53,693 nucleotides of DNA from Oscillatoriales cyanobacterium (GTDB lineage Bacteria > Cyanobacteriota > Cyanobacteriia > Cyanobacteriales > Microcoleaceae). Shown piece by piece: positions 44,725 to 53,555 of this stretch; the stretch's first letter is position 1; each line of letters opens with the position of its first letter. The notes below the pieces were generated by a model. The model saw only the letters and a list, made by a program, of their open reading frames with translations. It searched no databases and was not told the origin of the DNA. Location of the stretch: assembly GCA_004293365.1 (NCBI GenBank), contig RDYN01000043.1, forward strand, positions 1-53,693, read 5' to 3'. The position numbers and the translations under genes were made by a program.

Positions 44725-44995
44725 AGAACGCAATTTAATTGCAATTTACAGCCAATGCCAATTGGGCATGACACCGAGACAGTTTTATGTCAAATGGGGG
44801 GTAAGTTACGAGCAAATTGCCGAAATTTGTTCCCGCTCTAATTCGACGGTGCGGGGTTGGTTTAAACGCGGAAAAAATCGAAGATTTCCTACTGCTGTCG
44901 ATTTGCGTCATTTGGCTCTAATGGATTTTCTGCTCGAACACTTTGAGGAAATTCCAGAGATACTGGCGAGCTTGCTGTGTCCGCCTTCTGAATAA
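44696..44995 (+). CDS. Helix-turn-helix protein, copy 2
   Basis: 99 residues, close relative of the protein at 21386-21685; the segments YSQCQLGMTP, STVRGWFKRGKNRR and LRHLALMDFLLEHFEEIP are identical. The HTH spans about residues 22-62. Both genes keep length and frame although their neighbours differ. Starts at the ATG at 44696 within the previous gene. Confidence 0.8.
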   Translation: MKKPYTLTDRERNLIAIYSQCQLGMTPRQFYVKWGVSYEQIAEICSRSNSTVRGWFKRGKNRRFPTAVDLRHLALMDFLLEHFEEIPEILASLLCPPSE

Positions 44996-45042
44996 TAGGG
45001 TGCATTCAAAGAGAACGCGGTGAACTACCAGGCGCTGACCGT

Positions 45043-46233
45043 TTAGGCGGTACAGCGCTGGCTTCCTGATTCATTGGGCATAGCGTCCAACAAAACCGAA
45101 GTTTTGCCTCTTCGACTTACATCCCCTCCACAGGCATTAGCGCTAGTTCCTAACGCCAGAATCCGCAAGGCTTCATTTCTAATATTGATCGCTGCATTTA
45201 CATCGCGGTCATGGTGAGTACCGCAATGCTTGCAAGTCCATGCTCTTACATCAGTCGTTAAGATTGTCAACTCGATTCAGGCAAACATGGCAAGTCTTTG
45301 AACTAGGAAAGAATCGATCTCGATCTAAGTTTTTCCGTCGCTTTCAGTCTTGTACTTGAGCATTGTGCAGAACATACCCCAGCCAACATCGCTAATCGCT
45401 TTGGCGAGATTATGGTTTTTGACCATGCCCTTGATATTGAGATTTTCTACTGCAATAACTTGGTTTTCGTTTACTATCTTGCGGGATAGCTTGTGTAAAA
45501 AATCTTCACGACATCTAGCAGTTTTGGAGTGGACTTTTGCCACTGCCAATCTTGCCTTTTTACGATTTTGACTACCTTTTTGTTTGCGAGATAGCTTTTG
45601 CTGTTTACGCTTTAAGTTGCGCTGACGCTTGACAAAGTATTTGGGATTATAAAACTTCGAGCCATCGCTCGTGATAGCAAAGTGAGTTAATCCCACATCA
45701 ACCCCGATAGCTTTGTCCACCGACAATAATTCGGGATTGGCTTTGCCATCGTCAACTAGGACGGAGACCAAGTATTTACCGTCAGGATTACGAGACACAG
45801 TGACAGTTTTGATATTACCTTCAAAGCCACGATGAAGCCGACAATGTACTAATCCAATCTTAGGTAAATTGATATAGTCGCCATTAAATTTGACGTTTTG
45901 AGGATAACCAATTGATTGCCTACCATGCTTTGACTTGAATCGTGGCAGGATCGCCCTTTTGCCAAAGAAGTTCTTATAGGCAGTGAATAAATTTAGAGCT
46001 ACTACTTGCAAACATTGAGAATACGGGTCTTTTAACCATTCATACTCTTTCTTGAGTGCAGGAAGCAAACCTTGTATATATCCTCTCGATAATCCCTTGC
46101 CAGTATTCTTATAGGTTTCTTGACATAGGTTTAAGGCGTAGTTCCAAAACCATCTCGCACAGCCAAACGACTTGGTAAGCAAGGTTTCCTGCTCACTTGT
46201 GGGATAGATTCTGTATTTGTATGCCTTATACAT
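45043..46233 (-). pseudogene. tnpB: TnpB pseudogene
   Basis: Codons 1-302 from the ATG at 46233 give a normal TnpB (MYKAYKYRIYPTSEQETLL; RuvC Asp in AIGVDVGLTHFAIT; Glu in VIAVENLNIKGMVKN) up to a stop at 45325. The reading then continues in a second frame (LDRDRFFPSSKTCHVCLNRV) and a third (VRAWTCKHCGTHHDRDVNAA), which together rebuild the zinc ribbon and last catalytic Asp. Two frameshifts near 45330 and 45255 therefore inactivate it. The tail below 45100 resembles a TnpB right end. Confidence 0.88.
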
Positions 46234-46285
46234 TTATCAATACTATTGAATACTGATAAGATTATAGCATACAGGAATACCATAT

Positions 46286-46447
46286 TTATTCGCTATCGCT
46301 CAATTTGTTTCGGGCTGCGCTTTCATCCCGTCGCTCATCCTTGTAAACGAATAGAGCGCGGGACTTGCCGTTGGCATTAGTTAAAACAATAGTTCGGACA
46401 CTTTCGGGGAAAATGGCTGCAATGTTTGATTTTTCGTGAGTCCTTAC
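46286..46447 (-). pseudogene. C-terminal fragment of an unknown gene
   Basis: A 53-codon stretch between stops reads convincingly as protein (EKSNIAAIFPESVRTIVLTN, then GKSRALFVYKDERRDESAA) but lacks a start codon. It is the end of a gene truncated next to the tnpB pseudogene. Not recognised. The rest of 46234-46646 shows no gene except the 24-bp repeat at 46481. Confidence 0.5.
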
Positions 46448-46480
46448 TTACCTCCAACCCTGATTCTGTCTTTGACAATC

Positions 46481-46504
46481 AAAAACTGTCCGAAGTATTG
46501 TTAA
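46481..46504 (+). repeat. 24-bp dispersed repeat, copy 1
   Basis: AAAAACTGTCCGAAGTATTG followed by TTAA. An identical direct copy lies at 48600-48623 and an inverted near-copy (one mismatch, one extra base) at 48439-48463. Confidence 0.8.
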
Positions 46505-46646
46505 AAGAGAATTTGAGCTGTTTGATGCACAAACCTAATTAATTGTCAACATCAACGTGACCTTTCTTGAAGAATATTGTCTCAATTAACGTAATGACAA
46601 GCAATCAACAACGACGCAATCTGTTACTGTCACTGCTGAGGTGAAA

Positions 46647-46841
46647 ATGACCTATTCTGATAGATTACATCCGTGGTGCATCGTTAAGTTACTGCCTAAT
46701 AGTCAGCGTATTATTGTAGCGCGATTTCGCAGGAGGAACGATGCAGACGATCATTTTCGGGTTTTGCAACGGTTAGTCAAAGAATTCACATTTGTGATTG
46801 TTTTTGACATCCCACCCAAGCCTATTTTACCTAAAGGATAA
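46647..46841 (+). CDS. Small conserved cyanobacterial protein
   Basis: 64 residues from the ATG at 46647 (MTYSDRLHPWCIVKLLPNSQ), with GAGG a few bases upstream; a GTG two codons earlier is possible. The composition (RIIVARFRRRNDADDHFRVLQRL, VIVFDIP) is that of a real, compact alpha/beta protein of a type I have seen annotated as hypothetical in many cyanobacteria. Function unknown. Confidence 0.7.
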   Translation: MTYSDRLHPWCIVKLLPNSQRIIVARFRRRNDADDHFRVLQRLVKEFTFVIVFDIPPKPILPKG

Positions 46842-46958
46842 CGGCGAAGGCAGTTCTGTTTCAAGTCGAATTAATCGACGAGATACCTGGATTAGCTGAA
46901 TCAGCATTCTAATATCAACTCCCTCCAGGTAGGTGAGAGTTGATATTAGAATGCGACG

Positions 46959-47585
46959 CTATACACATACCTCTTTGGGAAAACGCTGTGGCACAAGTTT
47001 ATATTGTTTTTCTAGCCATAACTTCGCCTCTTCATAAGTGAAACTTAAAAATATTAGTTGATAATTTTGAGATGGATCGTAAACACAGCTAATTCCCTGC
47101 TTATCTCTAACCAATAGCATAACTTTTAGAGGAAAATTAGTTGTATCTATCCACAGTTCTGTAAATTCCCAGTCATCTGCTGGATGTTCCATGAGATAAA
47201 ATGATGTACTTTCAATTTCCCAATCAACCCATTCTAACGGATCTTCAAACGCACCTTCTAGCCCAAACAAACTTACTGTTTGACCAACATCGGGAAAATC
47301 ATCATCTATGAGTGTTCTAGAGTTTTCTTCTAGAGGTTTGAAATGATGAGTTCCAGAAGGTTCTTCTATATATCCGGTTAACTGACGTACCGATGATTTC
47401 ACTCCCTCGAAAATCAGGTAAGATTTTGACAGGAAAATTATTTCATTTTGGTGATTAAGTGGATGACTTGGTAGTAAGCCTAGTTGACGGGTGGGAATGA
47501 TGATTTTTGAATCGCGAATTAAAGGTGGATCGAAGTTACAATTGGTAAAATAGAGTAGGTCAAAATGATTGCTAATTATAGTCAT
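46959..47585 (-). CDS. Probable immunity protein for the upstream toxin
   Basis: A 208-residue acidic protein (PLEWVDWEIESTSFYLMEHP, DDWEFTELWIDT). I do not recognise a family. Its ATG overlaps the stop of the toxin-like gene at 47582-47585 (ATGA), the classic coupling of a toxin domain with its immunity gene. Acidic composition and size fit a polymorphic-toxin immunity protein (inference). Confidence 0.6.
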   Translation of the reverse strand: MTIISNHFDLLYFTNCNFDPPLIRDSKIIIPTRQLGLLPSHPLNHQNEIIFLSKSYLIFEGVKSSVRQLTGYIEEPSGTHHFKPLEENSRTLIDDDFPDVGQTVSLFGLEGAFEDPLEWVDWEIESTSFYLMEHPADDWEFTELWIDTTNFPLKVMLLVRDKQGISCVYDPSQNYQLIFLSFTYEEAKLWLEKQYKLVPQRFPKEVCV

Positions 47586-48148
47586 TTGATTTTCTCCAAA
47601 ATAGTAGTTTTTAAGCTAGATAACGGAATTTCTAAAGTGCCATCATTTCTGGGAGTTTCCCTGGAAAATTTTTGGTTGGTAAATCTGGTGTCTAGTGGCG
47701 CGTTTTCTTGCACAACTATTAATCCCAGTTGCTCTAGGGTTTCGGCATTTGGGAGTTTGCTGAAAGGATTTCTTTTCGTGGCATTGATATAAATACGACC
47801 TCCTAGTTTTAGTACGGGTGCTGCATATTCAAGGAAATATGCCTGGGGGTTACTGGCGATAATTTGGTCTATACTCTGTCTAGGTAGTTTTGGTAACAGT
47901 TCAGCAATTGATGTTTTAATTCCTGACTCAGCTATCTTGTCAACGTTAATAGCTTCGGGAATCAGAGATGTTTTACCGCCAAATAAATCGAGGGTTATAT
48001 TTTGTCCTAAGATAAGTCGATTGGTAATGAACTCGACTCGTTCTGTTATATTTAACCTTAACTCAGAAGAGAAAGCCAACGGATCGCTATTTTGAGCGGG
48101 TTCTGTGGGTTCATTAGGCGATGTTGACCGCTCGTCTTCAGTTGGCAT
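47582..48148 (-). CDS. Orphan methyltransferase-fold toxin domain
   Basis: 188 residues. After a disordered start (STSPNEPTEPAQNSDP) comes a Rossmann-type methyltransferase core: ITLDLFGGKTSLIPEAINVD, then SIDQIIASNPQAYFLEYAAPVLKLGGRIYINATK. This matches the methyltransferase-like toxin domain found at the C-terminus of cyanobacterial polymorphic toxins. Here it lacks the long delivery part, so it is either an orphan cassette that can recombine onto a toxin, or a remnant. The immunity-like gene follows with a four-base overlap. Confidence 0.6.
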   Translation of the reverse strand: MPTEDERSTSPNEPTEPAQNSDPLAFSSELRLNITERVEFITNRLILGQNITLDLFGGKTSLIPEAINVDKIAESGIKTSIAELLPKLPRQSIDQIIASNPQAYFLEYAAPVLKLGGRIYINATKRNPFSKLPNAETLEQLGLIVVQENAPLDTRFTNQKFSRETPRNDGTLEIPLSSLKTTILEKIK

Positions 48149-48865
48149 TGTGCATATTTTTTGGGGATACTTAAGTTTGGAAAGGGTAAATAATCAAAGC
48201 GCGAACTCTTTTATATTTACTCTAGAACATAACATAGATTGCATGGAAAGGCGATCGCACTTTTTTATGCAATGGCGATCGCTCTTTGATCTGGGCGATT
48301 GTAATTGGCAAATAAATGATCTGGTTATACCTCTTTTAGGAGCGATAAGTTGAAGGGATTAGGTGCGATCGCAATAATCATATAAAGTCCAGCCCCATAT
48401 ATTGTCTAATTTGTGCAAGTAATCTTGACGCAAGTCTGTTAACCAATACTCCGGACAGTTTTTGGAACGATACTACAAGCTTTACAGGCTAAGGATCGCG
48501 AAAAAGTCGAATTAAATGCCGCGTCTGGGGTGGACATGACTTTGATTTAATTATCCACAGTGGCTCAAAGTCAAGCGAGGATAAGTCATTCAGTCATAGA
48601 AAAACTGTCCGAAGTATTGTTAACGAAAAACGAGCTTGCATCCCCCGTGCCCCGGCCGTGGGGATGTAAGCGATTCGCGGATGGGGCCGCCAATCTAGAC
48701 TTCGATCCTTTAGCCTTCCTTACTCCTTGCCGTGGCCACAAGAAAAAACACACGAGTTCGCTCGCCGTCCGGCGAGGATTCACGGAATAAGAGCCAAATC
48801 GATCGAAATTTTGCGCCGAAGGCGGCGTAAAATTTAGTATTTATAATATCAGTTTGAAAGAGTAA
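48149..48865. other. Intergenic region with repeat remnants
   Basis: No believable gene. An inverted (48439-48463) and a direct (48600-48623) copy of the AAAAACTGTCCGAAGTATTG repeat enclose 185 bp. CATCCCC at about 48640 and GGGGATG at about 48660 enclose CGTGCCCCGGCCGT, a strong hairpin like those in TnpB right ends. HIP1 sites occur at about 48250 and 48280. Confidence 0.5.
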
Positions 48866-49816
48866 ATGCTCGACTTACTTGGAGAGCAACAGCCAGAAAC
48901 CTTGAATCTGCCCTGTCCGGTGCCCCTGACTCAGCATCCAGCAGCAGTGTACCTCGACAGTTTGGGGAGCGAACGGTCAAAGGCAACCATGAGAGAAGGA
49001 CTCAATATCATGGCCCGAATGCTGACTTGTGGGGAGTGTGACGCAATGACTTTGAATTGGGCTGCATTGCGCTACAAACATACGGCGGCTCTGCGCTCGG
49101 CCCTGGAGAAAAAGTACGCCCCGGCGACGGTGAACCAAATGCTGTGCGCCCTGCGACGGGTGTTAAAGGAAGCTCTGCGGTTGGATTTAATCGACCCAAT
49201 AGATTACAGTAAGGCGGTGGATGTCAGGAGTATCAAGCAATCGGGAAAAGTTAGGGGGCGGGCGCTAACGCTCTCTGAGATTGCTGCATTGATGCAAAGC
49301 TGCTCTGGTAAGACTCCTATTGATGTTAGGGATAAGGCGCTGATTGCTATCTTGCGTGGGGGTGGCATCCGTCGCGGTGAGGCGGTTAATCTGTTGAGGC
49401 GAGATTTTAACTTATCCACGGGAGCGCTGTTCGTCCGAGAGGGCAAGGGTAAGAAAGACAGGACGGTTTATCTCCCGGAGTCTGCTTGCGTTTTGGTGTC
49501 CGAGTGGCTGGGGTTGAGGGGAGAGGCTCCGGGCCCTCTGTTGTACCCGATTCGGAAGGGGGGAGAAATTCAGCACCGACGCATGACGGAGGATGGTGTG
49601 TTGAAGATTGTGCAGCGGCGGGCTAAACTCGCTGGGGTGGAGTCTTTTAGTCCCCACGACTTCCGGCGCACGTTTTGCTCGGACCTCCTCGATGCTGGGG
49701 TGGATATTGTTACGGTGCAAAAGTTGGCGGGTCATGCTTCTCCGGTAACTACGGCAAAGTATGACAGGCGTGGGGAGGAAACTAAGCGGCGGGCCGTGCA
49801 GCATTTGGAATTTTAG
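48866..49816 (+). CDS. Tyrosine recombinase (phage-type integrase)
   Basis: 316 residues. The N-terminal SAM-like part (about 20-115) binds the arms of the site; the catalytic part carries GGIRRGEAVNL (first Arg), GKGKKDRTVYLP (Lys on the beta hairpin), FSPHDFRRTFCSDLL (His-x-x-Arg), LAGHASPVTTAKY (His and the nucleophile Tyr, about residue 303). All expected catalytic residues are present, so it should be active. Stand-alone recombinases of this XerC-like size move cassettes or integrate elements; the neighbouring toxin module and repeats are possible passengers. Confidence 0.92.
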   Translation: MLDLLGEQQPETLNLPCPVPLTQHPAAVYLDSLGSERSKATMREGLNIMARMLTCGECDAMTLNWAALRYKHTAALRSALEKKYAPATVNQMLCALRRVLKEALRLDLIDPIDYSKAVDVRSIKQSGKVRGRALTLSEIAALMQSCSGKTPIDVRDKALIAILRGGGIRRGEAVNLLRRDFNLSTGALFVREGKGKKDRTVYLPESACVLVSEWLGLRGEAPGPLLYPIRKGGEIQHRRMTEDGVLKIVQRRAKLAGVESFSPHDFRRTFCSDLLDAGVDIVTVQKLAGHASPVTTAKYDRRGEETKRRAVQHLEF

Positions 49817-49829
49817 CGCTCGCTTTGTG

Positions 49830-49971
49830 ACGTTCTCTCCCGTTAAGTGCTGACGCACTTTGACACTCCCCGACCTTAAGGTACGGGGATTCTTAAGACA
49901 TTTCGATCTTAATATCCCGCGCAAGTGTGCGGGTTCTTGGGCGCAATCCTTTTGCCTAAAAAGGTGGGCTG
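49830..49971 (-). ncRNA. Probable right end and guide RNA (omega RNA) of tnpB
   Basis: Downstream of the intact tnpB in its own direction lie CCCCGACCTTAAGGTACGGG (hairpin, 49868-49888) and CCCGCGCAAGTGTGCGGG (hairpin, about 49917). Such structures at the right end of IS200/IS605-type elements form the guide RNA scaffold. Extent is approximate and the guide is not assigned. Confidence 0.5.
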
Positions 49972-51336
49972 CTATCCTTGTCTTGCAACAAGCTCCTCAA
50001 GCGTTTGGGGATTAAAAAAAATCCCTGGTTTCGCGGAGTCCCCGCGTACCATTTTTAAAGCTCTATCTCTGATTGTTTTTGCAGCACCTATATCGGCGTG
50101 TTCGTGATAGCCGCATTCAGTACAGATGAATTTTTCTCCATCTCTGCTAGACTTGTCAATATGACCGCAATTCCTGCATTCAATGCTCGAATATTTAGGA
50201 TTAACTTTAATTACGACTTTTCCTTGCTTCGCAGCTAGATACTCAATCTTTAAAGTTAATTCAGACCAGCCTGCATCAGAAATAGAACGATTTAAACTTT
50301 TCTTTCGGGATTGTCCGTTTTTGAGAAATCTTCCCGTTTTTTTATCGATTTTTACGCGACATCGGCGCATCATTCCTGAAACATTCAAATTTTCTAAGGC
50401 AATTGCATCAATATTTCGACCGACTATTTTCCGAGCGATTTTCCATTGATATGCTTGACGCTTATCGCTAATTTTTTGATGAAACAACCCGACTTTTTTA
50501 GCTGCTTTTTTGCGATTTTTACTACCTTTGACTTTACGACTAACCCGTCTTTGTCTAATCTTCAGGGTACGTTTAGCTTTTTTATTGGTCGCAAATTTAG
50601 GATTTTTAATCTGATGTCCGTCAGACAAATGAACTAATTTGGTAATCCCTAGGTCACAGCCAATTATTTTCACAACATCCACCAGAGATTTTGTCAGGTA
50701 GTCGGGAATAGACTTGTCCTCAATTCGGATAGATACATACCAGCCATTTTGCCGTTTTCTTACCGCACAAGCCTTAATGGTAAAACCATCGGGGATTGAG
50801 CGCGAGTTGTAAAACCGCATCCAACCTAGTTTGGGTAGGTAAATTTTATTACCTTGTATTTTGACTCCCATTACGAAGGTGAAAGAAGTAAAGTTACTCC
50901 GATTTTTGAATTTCGGGAATCCTCTACCTTCAAAGAAGTTTTTGTAGGCAATGTCTAAGCGTTTAACATTCTGTTGTAAAACTGTTGAGTCAATGCCACT
51001 ATACCAAGGTCTAGCTATTTTTAAGTCAGGTAATGCTGTTATTTGAATGTCGCCTGCACTGCGACGGGGGTTCTTAGTCTTACCTGAAGCATCGGTTTTT
51101 GAGTCTTTCCAAGGATTTCCGGTTGCACCATTTTTACTGACATAGCAGGTTAATGGGGAAACTTCGCTTTGAGTTCTAATCTCGCAGTAATTTCCTTGGA
51201 TGAATTGTTGGTTGTAGTGAGTAATTCTGTCGTTGAGACACCAATTGTAGTGGCTTCTTAACATATCTAACCAGCAAGACATTTTTGAGTCTTGTGTTTG
51301 ATTTGGACGCAGTTTGTAAACATAGTTTTTGAGCAA
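49972..51336 (-). CDS. tnpB: TnpB, RNA-guided nuclease of an IS200/IS605-type element
   Basis: 454 residues, apparently intact. The start MLKNYVYKLRPNQTQDSKM is family-typical. The RuvC triad is visible as GCDLGITKLVHL (Asp), AIALENLNVSGMMRR (Glu) and HADIGAAKTI (Asp). The zinc ribbon is CRNC and CTEC between the second and third motif. A long basic helix (KRTLKIRQRRVSRKVKGSKNRK is split here as its core KIRQRRVSRKVKG) precedes the Glu. No tnpA accompanies it. Structured DNA follows its stop and may encode the guide RNA. Confidence 0.93.
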   Translation of the reverse strand: MLKNYVYKLRPNQTQDSKMSCWLDMLRSHYNWCLNDRITHYNQQFIQGNYCEIRTQSEVSPLTCYVSKNGATGNPWKDSKTDASGKTKNPRRSAGDIQITALPDLKIARPWYSGIDSTVLQQNVKRLDIAYKNFFEGRGFPKFKNRSNFTSFTFVMGVKIQGNKIYLPKLGWMRFYNSRSIPDGFTIKACAVRKRQNGWYVSIRIEDKSIPDYLTKSLVDVVKIIGCDLGITKLVHLSDGHQIKNPKFATNKKAKRTLKIRQRRVSRKVKGSKNRKKAAKKVGLFHQKISDKRQAYQWKIARKIVGRNIDAIALENLNVSGMMRRCRVKIDKKTGRFLKNGQSRKKSLNRSISDAGWSELTLKIEYLAAKQGKVVIKVNPKYSSIECRNCGHIDKSSRDGEKFICTECGYHEHADIGAAKTIRDRALKMVRGDSAKPGIFFNPQTLEELVARQG

Positions 51337-51459
51337 GATTGAGTTACCTCTTATTTGAAGAGTGAACTGATTTTATTCTAGTCTCAAAACTTACTTTATT
51401 CAAGGATTGTCGCAATTCTTAATTTTTCAATGATTTAAATTTTTACGCATTTACTTGAC

Positions 51460-51786
51460 TTAAAGCCGTCCTAAAAATACGGTGTTTTCAACCCATTTTT
51501 CTGATAAAAGGTGGACAAAATTGACATCTAGGACTCTGATGAAACTTATAGTTCCTTTATCAATAGCCTTTGCTAATTCTGGGTTTAAGCTACAGAATAA
51601 TTGGCTGTTGTCAGGTTTTTCGTAAGCTACTTGAACAACATAATACCAGTCCCAAAAGATCGTGCAACAGTAGCGGCAGTAGGTCGATAGATATGAAGTT
51701 AATCCAATAATGCAGATTGTAAGCTTGTAAGATGGCAAGAGCATTGTTCGGATCATCATTTTGACTGAATTCCTGCGCTTCTGCAA
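51460..51786 (-). CDS. Doubtful small open frame
   Basis: 108 residues. The C-terminal half (VVQVAYEKPDNSQLFCSLNP, AKAIDKGTISFIRVLDVNF) reads like protein, the N-terminal half (SYLSTYCRYCCTIFWDWYY) less so. It may be the remnant of a gene cut by the neighbouring insertion sequences. No family recognised. Confidence 0.3.
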   Translation of the reverse strand: MQKRRNSVKMMIRTMLLPSYKLTICIIGLTSYLSTYCRYCCTIFWDWYYVVQVAYEKPDNSQLFCSLNPELAKAIDKGTISFIRVLDVNFVHLLSEKWVENTVFLGRL

Positions 51787-51861
51787 TTGGCTCTCCTTAC
51801 TTTATGGTGTATAATGCAATAAACAATACATTTACTAGCGTGGACTTTTAGTTGGACTATA

Positions 51862-53031
51862 TATTAGACTTGCCTGGAGTGAAGGTTGAAAGTTGTACTC
51901 AAATTGATGGAAAATTTTTATGTTTGACTGAGAATTTTAGGAGAAGGTAAGGTTTGTCATCACTGTCAAAATTATACCGAACAACTGCATCAGAATCGAG
52001 CAATCTTAGCAAGAAATTTGCCAGTCTTTGGTCTTCCTGTTTAAAAAAAATTCCACGGCGGCAGTTTTACTGTCCTAATTGCCAACGATATCCCACAGAA
52101 ACAATACATTTTTTGTATACAAAAAAAGGCATATTTAACGATACGAACAAAATATTTATGAGCGCGTTCAGCAATCGAATATAGAACAGATTGGGCGATA
52201 AAAAAACTGAGTTAGGACGAAATAAAAAGAATATTCGAGCGGGTAATTAAGCTAAAAAAAAACTTGGAAGCCAGCGCCGAGCGAATCTCTCTGGATGAAA
52301 TAAGGTATGCGGAAAGGTCAAGGAAAGTTTGTGACTGTTATTAGTGATATTTCGGAAGGTGATTTGATTGAAATGATTGACTCTCACCGCTCCGAGTAAA
52401 TCTTTGAAGTCCTCCCGCTCCGAGTAAATCTTTGAAGTCCTTAGGTCACAAGCGATTGAACTTCGCAAACAAGTTGAAGAAGTGGGTGTTGATATGTGGG
52501 GACGATTCCCTAAAGTTATCAAACAAGTATTCCCTCTCTTCCCAAATTGTCATTGACCATTTTCATGTCATGAAAGTGGTAAATCGAGATTTAAATAAAT
52601 TACGTAGAGCAGCAGGTATTACAGATAGATGTAGTAAATATTTATTATTAAGTAAGGGGAGAAGATCTTAATCCAGAGCAGCTTGATATATTAGATTTCA
52701 ATAGGGTTGACTTAACGCTTTTTGACGAATGTCCGAGATCGATTTTCTAGGCAATACAGGCATTTGTTGAAAGTCAGATTGTTTTTAAGTCAACCGTATT
52801 GGATTAGAACAGACATTAAAAAATCAGAATCTTTGAGAATTGCCTATCAGATAAAGGAAGATTTTATCAAAATACATGAAACTAATTTAACTGTCACAAA
52901 ACTGCAAAAAAACTTCAAAGAATAGCTGAATCATGCACAATTCTTCTTGAAAGAATCTGCGCCACAATTGAGAATAATTTTGACGGTATTTGCAACTACT
53001 TTTTTCATCCCACAACCAGTCGAGTGATGTC
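51862..53031 (+). pseudogene. ISL3-family transposase, heavily broken
   Basis: Pieces in all three frames line up with an ISL3 transposase: LDLPGVKVESCTQIDGKF; VCHHCQNYTEQLHQNRAILA (zinc finger); LKIPRRQFYCPNCQRYPTE; MRKGQGKFVTVISDISEGDL (DDE region); RSQAIELRKQVEEVGVDMWG; QIVIDHFHVMKVVNRDLNKL; ESLRIAYQIKEDF; FDGICNYFFHPTTS. A 28-base tandem duplication (CTCCGAGTAAATCTTTGAAG) at about 52390-52440 and several frameshifts interrupt it. The 3' end is cut off by the inverted-repeat element at 53032. A small insert with GGTTGACTTAA and TTAAGTCAACC ends lies at about 52699-52796. Confidence 0.85.
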
Positions 53032-53124
53032 ATACCAATTCACTATGAAGCTGCACGACCTGGGAAGCCTAAAATCCTTTCCGGTAAAGGATCTATTCCA
53101 TGCAGCTTCATAGAAAAATGGTAT
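53032..53124. repeat. 93-bp element with 24-bp terminal inverted repeats
   Basis: Left end ATACCAATTCACTATGAAGC then TGCA; right end, inverted, ATACCATTTTTCTATGAAGC then TGCA: 21 of 24 positions match. The size and ends are those of a MITE. It marks the break of the ISL3 pseudogene. Confidence 0.8.
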
Positions 53125-53235
53125 CAGGAATTAACAATAAAATTAAGTTGATTATGCGACAATGGTATAGCTTTTCTAACGCAAGATAATTAGAGAAATC
53201 GCGTATTAGCTTGTTTCTTGCATTAGATAAAATTA

Positions 53236-53439
53236 TCACCATAAGTTCTGGAGAGCCGCAAACACTCAAGCGCGATCGCCGTGATGATGCCCAACGATAG
53301 CAGCGTCAAGGGCAAAGGTTGGAAAAGTTTCAGAGTCTCGGTGAAGCAAGTAGAGCGGGAGACGGGGCTGAATTTCTTGTCGAACATACCCCCTCCGGTT
53401 CAGCAAGTCATTGAGAGCAAAGTTGACAGCCAATAACCC
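53236..53439 (+). pseudogene. C-terminal remnant of a DNA/RNA non-specific endonuclease
   Basis: The plus strand, after a stop at about 53236, reads HSSAIAVMMPNDSSVKGKGW, then KSFRVSVKQVERETGLNFLS and NIPPPVQQVIESKVDSQ, ending in TAA at 53437-53439. This is the typical C-terminal end of NUC1-type (DNA/RNA non-specific) endonucleases, which finish with a VSVxxIExxTGxxFLSNVP block and VIES. The catalytic DRGH part is absent, so it is a truncated gene. A 99-codon frame on the opposite strand is its shadow. Confidence 0.8.
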
Positions 53440-53479
53440 CAGCTTATGACCCCCATCAGTTAAGCTGTCGTTACAGGCC

Positions 53480-53508
53480 TTTACAAACCTTAACGATACC
53501 GTTAATAA
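53480..53508 (+). promoter_or_regulatory. Probable psbA promoter
   Basis: TTTACA at 53480-53485 and TAATAA at 53503-53508 with an ideal 17-base spacer, about 48 bases before the psbA start. Transcription would begin near 53515 and give a short leader. No strong ribosome site is seen before the ATG (AATCATAAACAC), as is common for cyanobacterial psbA. Confidence 0.7.
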
Positions 53509-53555
53509 TAGAGACATCATCCGAACATTGAAAAACCAATAGCAATCATAAACAC

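Noticed and set aside
46385-46406. Third inverted copy of the 24-bp repeat (ATAGTTCGGACACTTTCG)
   Set aside because: Similarity is limited to a few blocks and the bases are explained by the coding fragment ESVRTIV on the minus strand.
48560-48790. 76-codon plus-strand frame
   Set aside because: It spans a repeat copy and a GC-rich hairpin and has no coherent protein character.
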